Below, piece by piece: positions 22,760-30,950 of a DNA stretch of 32,833 nucleotides (positions within the stretch are counted from its first letter, which is position 1; each line of letters begins with the position of its first letter). The DNA comes from Nitriliruptoraceae bacterium. Its GTDB lineage: Bacteria > Actinomycetota > Nitriliruptoria > Nitriliruptorales > Nitriliruptoraceae. The notes beneath the pieces are model-generated. The model saw only the letters and a list, made by a program, of their open reading frames with translations. It was not told where the DNA came from and did not search any database. The stretch spans positions 1 to 32,833 of the forward strand of contig PWWI01000013.1 of assembly GCA_003561535.1 (NCBI GenBank), written 5' to 3'. Made by a program: the position numbers and the translations under genes.

Positions 22760-23953
22760 ATGACCCTCGTTGACCTGATGCTGGCCCTGGCGCTGCTGGC
22801 CGCCATCGGCTCCGGATGGCGCGCCGGGCTGCTGGCCCGGGGTGCGATGTGGCTGGGCTTCGCGCTCGGCCTGCTCGCCGCGGCCTGGACCGTGCCGCTG
22901 GTCCTCGATCTGGTCCCCGACGCCATCTCCACCACCCGGTTCGTCATCGCCGTCGGCACCCTGGCTGCGACCGTCACCCTGGTCGCGAGCGTCCTCGGCC
23001 GCTTCGGCCGGACCCTGGGTCGCCGGGTGGCCACGACCGCGGTGGCCCCCGCTGACCACGTCCTGGGAGCGGTGACCGGGGCGGCAGCGGTGCTGCTCGG
23101 CACGTGGCTGCTGCTCCCGGTCGCCGCCGACCTCCCGGGGGCCACGGGACGCCAGGCGGCGGACTCCCTCACCGCACGGCTCCTGGTCGAGCACCTACCA
23201 CCGCCCCCGGACGTCAGCGACACGGCGCGACAGCTGATCGCCTGCAGCCGCTTCCCCGAGGTGATCGCGGAACTCGGCCCCGTCCGCGCGGCAGGGCCGC
23301 CGCCGGAGTCGGTCGCGATCGACGACGCGGCCCTCGCCCGGGCCACCGCCGCGACCGTGCGGGTGACGGCGCGCGGCTGCGGCGCCCGCTACGACGGTTC
23401 CGGGGTGACGATCGCCGGGGGGCTGGTGCTGACCAACGCCCACGTCGTTGCCGGCTCGGAGCAGGTCGAGGTCCGCCGCCCTGACGGTGTGGTGCGGTCG
23501 GGCCGCGTCGTCGCCTTCGACCCCAACCGCGATCTCGCGCTGGTGGAGGTCGCCGACCTCGACCAGCGCCCCCTCCCGCTGGGGCAGGCCAGCGCCGGGG
23601 ACGAGGGGGCGGTGATCGGCTACCCCGGTGGGCAGCCCGATCCCCGGGTCGCCGCCGTACGGATCCAGCAGCGGCGGAAGGCCATCGGTAAGGACATCCA
23701 CCAGCTCGCGGAGACCGAGCGCCAGGTCCTGTTCCTGTCCGCTGCGCTGCGCCAGGGTGACTCCGGGGCGCCGGTGATCGATCACGACGGGCACGTCGTC
23801 GGGCTGGTGTTCGCGGTGAGCCCGGATCGACCGAGCTCGGCCTACGCGCTGGACCGCAGCGAGATCGACGCGCTGCTGGTGGCGCCGCGGGTCACCGGTG
23901 CGACCGGACGGTGCCTGCCACTGGCCGAGGCCGCGGTGGGCGGCGCGGACTGA
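22760..23953 (+). CDS. marP: MarP-family periplasmic serine protease
   Basis: A 397-residue membrane protease, the same length I recall for Mycobacterium tuberculosis MarP, which is needed for acid and oxidative stress survival. The N-terminal CvpA-like domain has four hydrophobic segments (about 5-25, 30-50, 60-80, 98-122). The protease domain (about 185-380) has His228 in TNAHVVAG, Asp258 in NRDLALVEV and Ser335 in RQGDSGAPV, so the catalytic triad is complete. Cys207 and Cys385 match the disulfide pair known to stabilise the mycobacterial enzyme. ATG 22760 has no clear ribosome site, and the gene begins only 21 bases after a strong terminator, so the transcript may be leaderless or nearly so. 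In mycobacteria MarP activates a peptidoglycan hydrolase (RipA); the M23 peptidase in this window is a different type. Confidence 0.93.
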   Translation: MTLVDLMLALALLAAIGSGWRAGLLARGAMWLGFALGLLAAAWTVPLVLDLVPDAISTTRFVIAVGTLAATVTLVASVLGRFGRTLGRRVATTAVAPADHVLGAVTGAAAVLLGTWLLLPVAADLPGATGRQAADSLTARLLVEHLPPPPDVSDTARQLIACSRFPEVIAELGPVRAAGPPPESVAIDDAALARATAATVRVTARGCGARYDGSGVTIAGGLVLTNAHVVAGSEQVEVRRPDGVVRSGRVVAFDPNRDLALVEVADLDQRPLPLGQASAGDEGAVIGYPGGQPDPRVAAVRIQQRRKAIGKDIHQLAETERQVLFLSAALRQGDSGAPVIDHDGHVVGLVFAVSPDRPSSAYALDRSEIDALLVAPRVTGATGRCLPLAEAAVGGAD

Positions 23954-24141
23954 CCTCGCTGCCTGGGAGACCAGCCTCGGAGCCACCGGAGCGGCGTCGC
24001 CACCACCGGCGCGCTGGCACTCGCAGCATGGCTGTCACACCCACTGCCTACCGTCGGTGTCGAGGCCATCGCCCACCTCACCCGCCACGCCGCGGGAGCC
24101 CTTGAGGGTGCCGACGGCGGTGGCGACCCGAGGAGTCCAAC
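23954..24141 (+). other. Intergenic region after marP
   Basis: No gene with a credible start is visible. A TACCGT -10-like box is present at 24049-24054, 88 bases before the doubtful ORF at 24142. I see no clean terminator hairpin after the marP stop. Confidence 0.35.
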
Positions 24142-24531
24142 GTGGAGACCACCAGCTTCCCGCTGTCCGCATCCCTGGCGTCGGCGACGACCGGTCCCGC
24201 CTGGGAGCTGTCCGCCCTGGCCGTGGCCTGGGGCCTCGCCCTGTGGTGGACCACCCGCTGGCTCTCACGCCGGGAGCGGTCGGCACAGCAGCGACGCGCT
24301 GGCGACGTGGACGTCGGGCCTCAGCCGACGGTCCGGCGCACGAAGCCCCGGAGGCCGATCAGGGTCAGCAGCCCGGTCGACACCGCCAGGGCCAACAGCA
24401 CCACCGCCGGAGCCATGGTCGGGATCGAGGGCGTGATGGCCGCTCGCAGCCCTTCGCTGACGTACACCAGCGGGTTGAGCAGGACCAGCCACTGGAGCCA
24501 CGGCACCGCCGCCAGGGCCGTCCAGGGGTAG
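24142..24531 (+). CDS. Doubtful small membrane protein ORF, antisense overlap with ABC permease
   Basis: GTG 24142 follows AGGAG with 6-base spacing and opens a 129-codon frame. The first 50 residues look like a genuine small membrane protein: one hydrophobic segment (ELSALAVAWGLALWW, about 22-36) followed by RWLSRRERSAQQRR, consistent with an N-out/C-in single-span peptide. From about codon 60 the frame is exactly antisense to the end of the convergent ABC permease (24321-24531) and reads as low-complexity Arg/Ser sequence. It may be a real gene whose stop was lost, or a chance open frame. No family is recognised. Confidence 0.4.
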   Translation: METTSFPLSASLASATTGPAWELSALAVAWGLALWWTTRWLSRRERSAQQRRAGDVDVGPQPTVRRTKPRRPIRVSSPVDTARANSTTAGAMVGIEGVMAARSPSLTYTSGLSRTSHWSHGTAARAVQG

Positions 24532-25178
24532 TAGACGGCGCCGAGGAAGGTCAGCGGCAGGACCACCACGGAGAACATCAGGCCGATCTGGCGCGGGCTG
24601 ACGTAGGTGCCGAGAGCCAACCCGAGGGCGCCCGAGAGCAGGGCCGAGAGCAGCACGACGACGAGTAGCAGCGGCAGGCTGGTCCCCTCCAGCGCGACCG
24701 GGGTCGACGGGATCGCCGCCACCATCGGCAGGACGAGGATGCCGGCGGCCACGCTCTGGAGCGCCCCGAACAGGATCTTCTCGATCGCCACGGTGCTGAC
24801 GGGGACCGGCGCCATGATCCGGTCCTCGATCTCCTTGGTGCCCCCGAACTCGGTGGACAGCGGCAGCGCCACGGCGATGATGCCCTGGAAGATGACCGCC
24901 ACCGCCACCAGGCCCGGCACGAGGATCGTCGCGAACTCCGCCCCTGCACCACCTCCGATGCCCTGCCCGATGCGCGGGAACAGGAAGGCGAAGACGAACA
25001 CGAACAGCAGGGGCTGCATCACGGTCCGGGTCAGGAAGGCGGGCAACTCCCGACGCAGGACCCGCAGGTCACGCAGCATCAGCCCGCGGACGGCATCGAG
25101 CCACGCCCGCGCGGGGGTCGGTTCGACCGTGTCGAGCACCGGCTGCGGTCGCGTCGTCGTGGTGCTGGGGTCACTCAC
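24321..25178 (-). CDS. ABC-2 type transporter permease (DrrB-like)
   Basis: A 285-residue membrane protein. GTG 25178 has GGGAGGGA upstream and overlaps the end of the ATPase gene by 8 bp. After a cytoplasmic N-terminus with LRDLRVLRRELPAFL, six hydrophobic segments are visible, starting QPLLFVFVFAFLF. The ABC-2 signature region TEFGGTKEIEDRIMAPVPVSTVAIEKI is near 115-140, and PLTFLGAVYYPWTAL near 210-224. It belongs to the DrrB/NodJ-like exporters that pair with a DrrA-type ATPase, which is the gene just upstream. The exported molecule (drug, lipid or glycolipid) is not evident. Confidence 0.92.
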   Translation of the reverse strand: MSDPSTTTTRPQPVLDTVEPTPARAWLDAVRGLMLRDLRVLRRELPAFLTRTVMQPLLFVFVFAFLFPRIGQGIGGGAGAEFATILVPGLVAVAVIFQGIIAVALPLSTEFGGTKEIEDRIMAPVPVSTVAIEKILFGALQSVAAGILVLPMVAAIPSTPVALEGTSLPLLLVVVLLSALLSGALGLALGTYVSPRQIGLMFSVVVLPLTFLGAVYYPWTALAAVPWLQWLVLLNPLVYVSEGLRAAITPSIPTMAPAVVLLALAVSTGLLTLIGLRGFVRRTVG

Positions 25179-26157
25179 GCAGGTCCCTCCCGGTGAGGTT
25201 GATGAACACGGCCTCCAGCGTGGAACCCTGCAACGAGACATCCCTGACCCCGGCGGGGCCGGCCGCCTGCACGACCCGGGGCAGGAGCCCGTCACCAACC
25301 TCGGCCAGCACCCTGATACCCCCTTCGCTGTCCTCGACCGAGCGGACGCCAGGGATCGCCTCGAGGGCCTGGCGGACCTCCGGGGCCGGACGGCTCTCCA
25401 GCACCAGGTCGACCACCGCGCCGACGCCGTGGGCCTCCTTCAGTGCCTCGGGCGTGTCGCAGACGAGCACCCGACCGTGGTCGACGATGGCCACACGGTC
25501 GCAGAGCTGGTCGGCCTCCTCCATGTAGTGGGTGGTCAGCACCACCGTCAGCCCGTCCTCCCGCAGCTCGGAGACCAGCTCCCACAGGGCGAGACGGCTC
25601 TGCGGGTCGAGTCCTGCGGTCGGCTCGTCGAGGAACAGCAGCTGTGGTCGATGCGCGATCGCCCGGGCGACCTGGAGCCGCTGCGCCATGCCCCCGGAGA
25701 TCTGGTTGGGGAAGGCATCGGCCCGGTCGGTGAGCCGGAAGCGTTCCAGCAGCTCCTCGGCCCGGGCGGCAGCTCGACGACCCGACCACCCGAAGTAGCG
25801 GCAGTGGTAGCGCAGGTTCTCGAGCAGGGTCAACGAGCGGTCGAGGGTGTTGTCCTGGGTGACCACGCCCAGGCGGCGCTTCGCCCGGGCGGGTTCGCGG
25901 ACCACATCGATGCCGAACACCTCCGCGTGGCCCTCCGTGGGCCTGATGCGGGTGGTGCAGACGCCGACGGTGGTGGACTTGCCCGCGCCGTTGGGGCCGA
26001 GCAGCCCGAACATCTCCCCCGCGGCCACGTGCAGATCGATCCCGGCGATGGCGTCGATGACGGGCGGTCCGGGGTAGGTCTTCCGGAGCGCGTGCAGCCG
26101 CAGCGCGGGCGCCGTCGAGGAGGCGGTCGCGGCCGGAGCGAGCTCGGCGATGGTCAT
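25171..26157 (-). CDS. ABC transporter ATP-binding protein (DrrA-like)
   Basis: A 328-residue ATPase starting at ATG 26157 behind AGGAGG with 6-base spacing. Walker A is GPNGAGKS (54-61), the Q-loop is VVTQDN (98-103), the signature is QISGGMAQR (152-160), Walker B is LLFLDEPTAGLD (173-184) and the switch His is in LTTHYMEEAD. The C-terminal extension (about 235-328), ending FINLTGRDLRE, is typical of the daunorubicin-resistance DrrA subfamily. It energises the ABC-2 permease encoded downstream. The two genes appear to be transcribed together, possibly along with the upstream hemolysin III gene, which ends 88 bp away. Confidence 0.94.
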   Translation of the reverse strand: MTIAELAPAATASSTAPALRLHALRKTYPGPPVIDAIAGIDLHVAAGEMFGLLGPNGAGKSTTVGVCTTRIRPTEGHAEVFGIDVVREPARAKRRLGVVTQDNTLDRSLTLLENLRYHCRYFGWSGRRAAARAEELLERFRLTDRADAFPNQISGGMAQRLQVARAIAHRPQLLFLDEPTAGLDPQSRLALWELVSELREDGLTVVLTTHYMEEADQLCDRVAIVDHGRVLVCDTPEALKEAHGVGAVVDLVLESRPAPEVRQALEAIPGVRSVEDSEGGIRVLAEVGDGLLPRVVQAAGPAGVRDVSLQGSTLEAVFINLTGRDLRE

Positions 26158-26245
26158 CCTCGGCCTCCTCACCGGGACGATCCCGGTCCTCGGCCGCGGT
26201 TCGGTCCCGCCGGGCCGCTGGACGGCGTCGCATCGCGCTCGGGCC

Positions 26246-26953
26246 TCACCCCGCGGCCACCCGGCGCAGGAGGACCTCGACCATCACCGCGTGGACGACC
26301 ACCGCCGCGATCACCAGCAGGTGGAACACCTCGTGGTAGCCGAACCAGGTCGGTGACGGGTCCGGGCGCCGGAGGCCGACCACCGTGGCTCCGACGGTGT
26401 AGAGCACACCGCCGAGGAGCAGCAGCGCCACCACCGCTGGGCCGGAGCTGAACCACAGCCAGGGCAGCAGCGCCACGGGCAGCCAGCCGATGGTGAGGTA
26501 CACCGCGCTGTTGAACCCCTTCGGAGGGGCGAAGGGCAGCCACTCCACCACGATGCCGATCAGCGACCCGCTCACCATCCCGACGAGCAGCGCCCAGGAG
26601 GCCCAGCCCTCGAGACCGAGCAACGCCACCGCGACGCCGGTACCACCGATCGCGAGGTAGATGCCGGTGTGGTCGAGCCGGAACAGGAACTCGTAGGTGC
26701 CGGCATCCCACCGCTTGAGGTGGAGGAGGGCACTGAAGGAGAACATCGCAGCCATCCCGAACGCGAAGGCCGCCACCGCGACCCGTCCCCCACTGGGGGC
26801 AGTGATCGTCCACGCGATGGCGCCCGGCAGGGTGATGATGGCTGCCAGCAGATGCGAGCGGCCCCGCAGCCGTGGCCGTGGCAGGGTGAGCGCCCGCTCG
26901 GTGTTCACCGAACGTTCGAGGATGGGGCGCTCGCCGGGTGACTGCTCGACCAC
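26246..26953 (-). CDS. trhA: Hemolysin III / TrhA family membrane protein
   Basis: A 235-residue seven-helix membrane protein of the PAQR-like hemolysin III family. Motifs include RPRLRGRSHLLAAI before the first helix, MFSFSALLHLKRW, FRLDHTGIYLAIGGTG and the C-terminal HEVFHLLVIAAVVVHAVMV, with the His and Asp residues that probably bind a metal. The start is uncertain. GTG 26953 has a TATCGT box only 7 bases upstream, which would give a leaderless transcript. An internal GTG about 22 codons later is the alternative and has no ribosome site. E. coli TrhA affects membrane energetics and lipid homeostasis; haemolytic activity is not implied. It is divergent from the transporter/kinase operon. 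Confidence 0.88.
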   Translation of the reverse strand: MVEQSPGERPILERSVNTERALTLPRPRLRGRSHLLAAIITLPGAIAWTITAPSGGRVAVAAFAFGMAAMFSFSALLHLKRWDAGTYEFLFRLDHTGIYLAIGGTGVAVALLGLEGWASWALLVGMVSGSLIGIVVEWLPFAPPKGFNSAVYLTIGWLPVALLPWLWFSSGPAVVALLLLGGVLYTVGATVVGLRRPDPSPTWFGYHEVFHLLVIAAVVVHAVMVEVLLRRVAAG

Positions 26954-27036
26954 GCGGCGACGATACCCGCCGAAGGGGTCGGGCGGACGTGTCGGGTTGG
27001 GCGGATGCCCCGGGCCTCCGCGCCCGGCCGGCCTCC

Positions 27037-27042
27037 TAGACT
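27037..27042 (+). promoter_or_regulatory. Candidate -10 box TAGACT driving a leaderless transcript
   Basis: TAGACT fits TANNNT and lies exactly 6 bases before the ATG at 27049, the spacing at which actinobacterial RNA polymerase starts on the A of the initiator codon. The ATG has no Shine-Dalgarno sequence, which fits leaderless translation. No good -35 is seen, as is common for such promoters. Confidence 0.5.
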
Positions 27043-27048
27043 CCAGCG

Positions 27049-27150
27049 ATGTCGGAGGTTGACCCAGCAGGACCGATCGGACCATCGCGACCCGAGGGCA
27101 CGCCCGAGCACCGGGTGCACGGCCCCGCAACCGAGCGGACGACCACGTGA
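27049..27150 (+). CDS. Leaderless upstream ORF (33 residues) coupled to the SLC13 transporter
   Basis: ATG 27049 opens a 33-codon frame ending in TGA at 27148-27150. This stop overlaps the transporter start as GTGA. The peptide begins MSEVDPAGPIGPSRP and ends ATERTTT; it is rich in Pro, Gly, Glu and Thr, with no hydrophobic segment and no Cys. Its position behind a -10 box with no leader, and the exact stop/start overlap with a gene that has only a weak ribosome site of its own, suggest its role is to deliver ribosomes to the transporter start. Leaderless upstream ORFs that control the next gene are known in mycobacteria. A stable product is doubtful. Confidence 0.5.
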   Translation: MSEVDPAGPIGPSRPEGTPEHRVHGPATERTTT

Positions 27151-28553
27151 CGACCAACGCGCCCACTCGTCTCCCCAGCCTGAGCCGGACCCAGGCCGTC
27201 GGTCTGGCGGCCGGCGTCGTCGTGTTCCTCGCGACCCTGATCGTCGACATCCCGGACATCGAGCCGGCCGCCCAACGGATGCTCGCGATCTTCCTGCTGG
27301 CCATCGTGCTGTGGATCACCGAGGCCATCCCACTGGTCGCGACCTCGCTGTTGGTGATCCTGCTGCAGGTCCTGCTGCTGTCGGATCAGGCGGTGGTCCC
27401 GCTGGAGGAGTCCGCCGTGACCGCCGCCGAGGTGTTCGCCACCCTGGCCGACCCGGTCATCATCCTGTTCATCGGTGGCTTCCTGATCGCCGACGGCGCG
27501 GCCAAGTACAACGTCGACCGCAACCTCGCCGCCCTGCTGTTGCGCCCCTTCATCGCCGGCGGCGCCCGCCGCACCGTGCTCGGGCTGATGCTGATCACCG
27601 CACTGCTGTCGATGTTCGTGTCGAACACCGCGACCACGGCCACGATGTTCGCGGTCCTGCTGCCGGTCCTGTCGGCGCTGCCCGCCGGCACCGCCCGGAC
27701 CGGCCTGGCGCTGTCCATCCCGATCGCCGCCAACATCGGCGGGATCGGGACGCCGGTCGGCACGCCACCCAACGCGATCGCCCTGGGACAGCTGTCCACC
27801 CAGGGGATCTCGATCTCCTTCCTGGACTGGATGTTGCTGGCCGTGCCCCTGATGCTCGTCCTGCTCATCGGCGCGTGGTGGCTGGTGACGCGCCGCTTCA
27901 TCCCTTCGGACACCGAGATCGAGATCGACATGTCCGCGAGCTTCAACACCTCCCCGCCAGCGGTGTTGTTCAGCGTCGTGGCCGGGCTGACCGTGCTGCT
28001 GTGGCTCACCGAACCGCTGCACGGTCTCGCCTCGTCCACCGTCGGCTTCATCCCGGTGGTCCTGCTGCTGGCGACCGGCGTGCTCGGCTCCAAGGACCTC
28101 CAGGGCCTGCAGTGGCACGTGCTGTGGCTGGTGGCCGGCGGCATCGCGCTCGGCGGCGGCATCGGCGCCTCGGGGATGGACGTGTGGCTGTTGGGGCTGG
28201 TCAACTGGGACCTGCTCCCCGCGATCGCGCTGATCGCGCTGCTGTCCTTCGCCGGGCTGGCCATGTCGACGGTGATCTCGTCCTCGGCCGCCGCCAACCT
28301 GCTCATCCCGCTCGCGCTCAGCCTGGCCGTCGGGCTGGGCATGAACGCGGCGCTGGTGGCGGTCGTCGTGGCCCTGTCCTGCGGCATGGCCATGTCGCTG
28401 CCCATCAGCACCCCACCCAACGCGATCGCCTACGCCACCGGCGAGGTGCCGCAGTCGGCGATGATCTCCACCGGTCTCATCATCGGCGTCGTCGCCTTCA
28501 CCTTGCTGTCCTTCGTCATGCCGACCTGGTGGTCGTGGCTGGGCTTGATGTGA
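27147..28553 (+). CDS. SLC13/DASS-family anion:Na+ symporter
   Basis: A 468-residue secondary transporter starting at GTG 27147, which overlaps the stop of the 33-codon upstream ORF. About eleven hydrophobic segments are present. The two family repeats are clear: SNTATTATM (about 159) with GTPVGTPPNAIA (about 205-216) in the first half, and SSSAAANLLIPL (about 376) with STPPNAIAYATG (about 418-429) in the second. In DASS carriers such as VcINDY, the SNT and TPPN-type loops bind Na+ and the carboxylate or sulfate substrate. The second SNT motif reads SSS here. The substrate is probably a dicarboxylate, sulfate or related anion. Its stop overlaps the start of a sensor kinase, an unusual partner that suggests the kinase reports on transport or on the substrate. 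Confidence 0.92.
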   Translation: MTTNAPTRLPSLSRTQAVGLAAGVVVFLATLIVDIPDIEPAAQRMLAIFLLAIVLWITEAIPLVATSLLVILLQVLLLSDQAVVPLEESAVTAAEVFATLADPVIILFIGGFLIADGAAKYNVDRNLAALLLRPFIAGGARRTVLGLMLITALLSMFVSNTATTATMFAVLLPVLSALPAGTARTGLALSIPIAANIGGIGTPVGTPPNAIALGQLSTQGISISFLDWMLLAVPLMLVLLIGAWWLVTRRFIPSDTEIEIDMSASFNTSPPAVLFSVVAGLTVLLWLTEPLHGLASSTVGFIPVVLLLATGVLGSKDLQGLQWHVLWLVAGGIALGGGIGASGMDVWLLGLVNWDLLPAIALIALLSFAGLAMSTVISSSAAANLLIPLALSLAVGLGMNAALVAVVVALSCGMAMSLPISTPPNAIAYATGEVPQSAMISTGLIIGVVAFTLLSFVMPTWWSWLGLM

Positions 28554-30445
28554 ACGACGTCCGACCCCTCGCCACCGCCGTCATCGTCGCCGGACCCGCC
28601 GGTGACCTCCGCGACGCCCTCGTCGCCGAGCTCAGTACCGGGCTGGCTGGCATCGCCGCGGTCCACGCCGGCGACGACCCGGCCGCGATGGCTGGTGTGC
28701 TGCCCGCCGCGACCACCCTCGGTCTCGTCGCCCTGCTCGACGACGGCACCTCGGTCGACGAGCGCATCGTCCGGCTGGGCGCCGACACCCGTGCGCGTGC
28801 AGCCCGGACGGTGCTCGTCACCGAGCGTGATCGCCACGACGACCTCAGCGGCGCCCTCGACAGCGACCGCCTCGCCGCGGTGATCGGGGTGCCCTGGACC
28901 CGCGGCTGGTTGGCTACCCACGCCCGCTCCCAGCTGACACGGTGGCTGTCGGCCCGCGACCCGAGGGACCCGCGACTGACGGCACTGCGCTCCGGGGGTC
29001 CAGCCTCCGATGTGCCCACCAGCACCCTGCTGCGCGACCTCGAACTGGACGAGCAGGCGCTCACCGACCGGCTGGTGATCGCCCTGGACCGGGCCCTCGG
29101 GCGGCGGCCGCGCCTCCAGCTGCCCGAGGGAACCCGCCTGACCCATCAGGGCGTCGGCGTCGATGGGGTGATCGTCGTCCTGACCGGATCGGTCGCCCTG
29201 GACCGCGCCAGCGAGATCGGCGAGCTGCGCCTGCACCACGCCTCGACCGGGCCCGTGGTCGGTCTGCTGTCCCTCACGCAGCAGGCTCGTGCGTTCTTCA
29301 CCGCCCGTGCCACCAGCGACATCGAGGTGATCCACATCAGCCTCGAGCAGCTCGAGCACGCGCTGACGGTGGAGCCGGAGGTCGGCTCCGTGATGGCGGC
29401 CGCCACCGCACGTGCGCTCGCGACGCGGCTGCGCCGGTCGGAGCAGCTGCAGGTGGAGAAGGCCCAGCTCAACACCGAGCTCGACCGGGAGAGGACCCAG
29501 CTGGCCGCCGCGCTCGAGCAGCTCGAGGGCGCGCGGCTCGAGCTCGTGGAGTCGGCCCGCATGGCCACCCTCGGCGAGCTGTCGGCCGGGGTGGCCCACG
29601 AGCTGAACAACCCGGCCTCGGCCGTGGCCCGGTCAGCCAACTTCATCGCCGACGACCTGAGCCGGCTGCTGACCGACCACCCCCGCGGCGAAGCGCTCGC
29701 CGAGGTGATCGCGGTGACCCGGCAACGCTCCCCCCTGGGGACGGCCCGCCAACGCCAGCTGCGTCGCGAGCTCGCGTCGGCGCTGAGGTCGGAGCCGGTC
29801 GCCCGCCGCCTCGTCAGCGCCGGCGTCGACGATCCGGCCCGCGTGGCGGAGCTGGCCAGCGAGCTCGACGCCGACGAGGTCGAGGAGTTCGTCGTCGCCG
29901 CCGAGCTGGGTGGCGCCATCCGGAACCTGCTGCTCGGCACGGACCGCATCACCGACCTGGTCCAGAGCCTGAAGAGCTACGCCCGTCCCGCCGAGGCCAT
30001 GGTGCAGGGCGTGGACGTGGCCAGCACGATCGACGACGCCCTCCACCTCGTCGCCCACAAGCTGGACGGGGTCGAGCTGGAACGTGTCGACGCCGACGAC
30101 CTGCCCACCATCGACGGCCACCCGGGACCGCTCGGCCAGGTGTGGACCAACCTGGTGCTCAACGCCGTGGACGCCATGGAGGGGCAGGGGCACCTGCAGG
30201 TCATCACCCGGCGTGAGGACGACGAGGTCGTCGTCGAGGTGATCGACGACGGCCCGGGCATCGATCCTGACATCCTGCCCCGGCTGTTCGAGCCGCGCTT
30301 CACCACCAAGCACGGCCGCATCCGCTACGGGCTCGGCCTCGGGCTGGCCATCAGCCAGCGCATCATCCACAGCCACGGTGGCACCATCACCGTCACATCC
30401 GAGCCGGGCCGCACGGTCGCGACCGTGCGGCTCCCGGCCACCTGA
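28550..30445 (+). CDS. Sensor histidine kinase with pseudo-receiver and cyclic-nucleotide-binding-like domain
   Basis: A 631-residue cytoplasmic kinase starting at GTG 28550, overlapping the transporter stop as GTGA. The N-terminal domain (about 1-135) is a degenerate receiver. A cNMP-binding-like beta-roll follows (about 188-295: LPEGTRLTHQGVGVDGVIVVLTG, then EIGELRLHHASTGPVVGLL). Next come a coiled coil (about 296-338), HisKA with phospho-His350 in GELSAGVAHELNNP, an inserted helical region, and HATPase with NLVLNAVDAM (about 534-543), DDGPGID (about 565-571) and GLGLGLAIS (about 594-602). No membrane segment is present. The kinase may sense cAMP or another nucleotide, or the beta-roll may serve another purpose. 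Its partner is probably the single-domain receiver encoded 19 bp downstream. Confidence 0.92.
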   Translation: MNDVRPLATAVIVAGPAGDLRDALVAELSTGLAGIAAVHAGDDPAAMAGVLPAATTLGLVALLDDGTSVDERIVRLGADTRARAARTVLVTERDRHDDLSGALDSDRLAAVIGVPWTRGWLATHARSQLTRWLSARDPRDPRLTALRSGGPASDVPTSTLLRDLELDEQALTDRLVIALDRALGRRPRLQLPEGTRLTHQGVGVDGVIVVLTGSVALDRASEIGELRLHHASTGPVVGLLSLTQQARAFFTARATSDIEVIHISLEQLEHALTVEPEVGSVMAAATARALATRLRRSEQLQVEKAQLNTELDRERTQLAAALEQLEGARLELVESARMATLGELSAGVAHELNNPASAVARSANFIADDLSRLLTDHPRGEALAEVIAVTRQRSPLGTARQRQLRRELASALRSEPVARRLVSAGVDDPARVAELASELDADEVEEFVVAAELGGAIRNLLLGTDRITDLVQSLKSYARPAEAMVQGVDVASTIDDALHLVAHKLDGVELERVDADDLPTIDGHPGPLGQVWTNLVLNAVDAMEGQGHLQVITRREDDEVVVEVIDDGPGIDPDILPRLFEPRFTTKHGRIRYGLGLGLAISQRIIHSHGGTITVTSEPGRTVATVRLPAT

Positions 30446-30464
30446 CCCCAGGGGAGGCACCGAC

Positions 30465-30950
30465 GTGCAGCTCGCCGTACTGGTACTCGAGGACGAGCCG
30501 GAGGTGCGCGATGCGATCGTGCGCGATCTCGATCCCTTCGCGCGCACGATCCGGGTCGAACCCGCCGAGGACGCGACCGACGCCCAGGCGGTGCTGACCG
30601 AGCTCGCCAGAGACGGCGACCCCCTGGCGCTGGTCCTCGCCGACCACCGCCTGCCCGGCGTGTCCGGGGTGGACTTCCTGGTGGAGCTGTGCCGGGACGA
30701 CGACCACGGCCGCAGCCGGAAGGTCCTGGTCACCGGGCAGGCCGACCAGCAGGACACGATCCGGGCGGTCAACGAGGCCGGGCTCGACCACTACCTGACC
30801 AAGCCATGGGACGCCGAGCAGCTCCGGCAGCTGGTGCGCAACGAGCTGACCACCTACGTCCTGCAACAGGAGGTCGATCCGCTGCCCCACCTGGCCGTGC
30901 TCGACGCCGCCCGGGTGATGCCAGCCCTGCGGGGCCGTGGTGACCGGTGA
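30465..30950 (+). CDS. Single-domain response regulator receiver
   Basis: A 161-residue protein starting at GTG 30465 behind GGGGAGG, 19 bp after the kinase gene. The receiver is complete: acidic residues Glu9/Asp10/Glu11 in VLEDEPEV, phospho-accepting Asp60 in VLADHRLPGVSG, Thr90 in VLVTGQAD and Lys113 in YLTKPWD. The C-terminal 30 residues form a short helix and tail with no DNA-binding or enzymatic output domain. It probably acts by protein contact or as a phosphorelay step for the upstream kinase. Its sequence aligns without gaps to parts of the kinase N-terminal domain, so the two share ancestry. The DJ-1 gene starts inside its 3' end. Confidence 0.92.
   Translation: MQLAVLVLEDEPEVRDAIVRDLDPFARTIRVEPAEDATDAQAVLTELARDGDPLALVLADHRLPGVSGVDFLVELCRDDDHGRSRKVLVTGQADQQDTIRAVNEAGLDHYLTKPWDAEQLRQLVRNELTTYVLQQEVDPLPHLAVLDAARVMPALRGRGDR

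Noticed and set aside
23954-24141. The frame after the marP stop continues open and reads like a plausible peptide (ALALAAWLSHPLPTVGVEA)
   Set aside because: It has no ATG, GTG or TTG start with a ribosome site, and MarP already has the full family length with its C-terminal Cys, so stop-codon readthrough is not needed.
27005-28549. Upstream extension of the histidine kinase frame, which would give 1146 residues
   Set aside because: The extension is an out-of-frame reading of the transporter gene with random Arg/Pro/Gly composition. The GTGA overlap at 28550 is a natural start.
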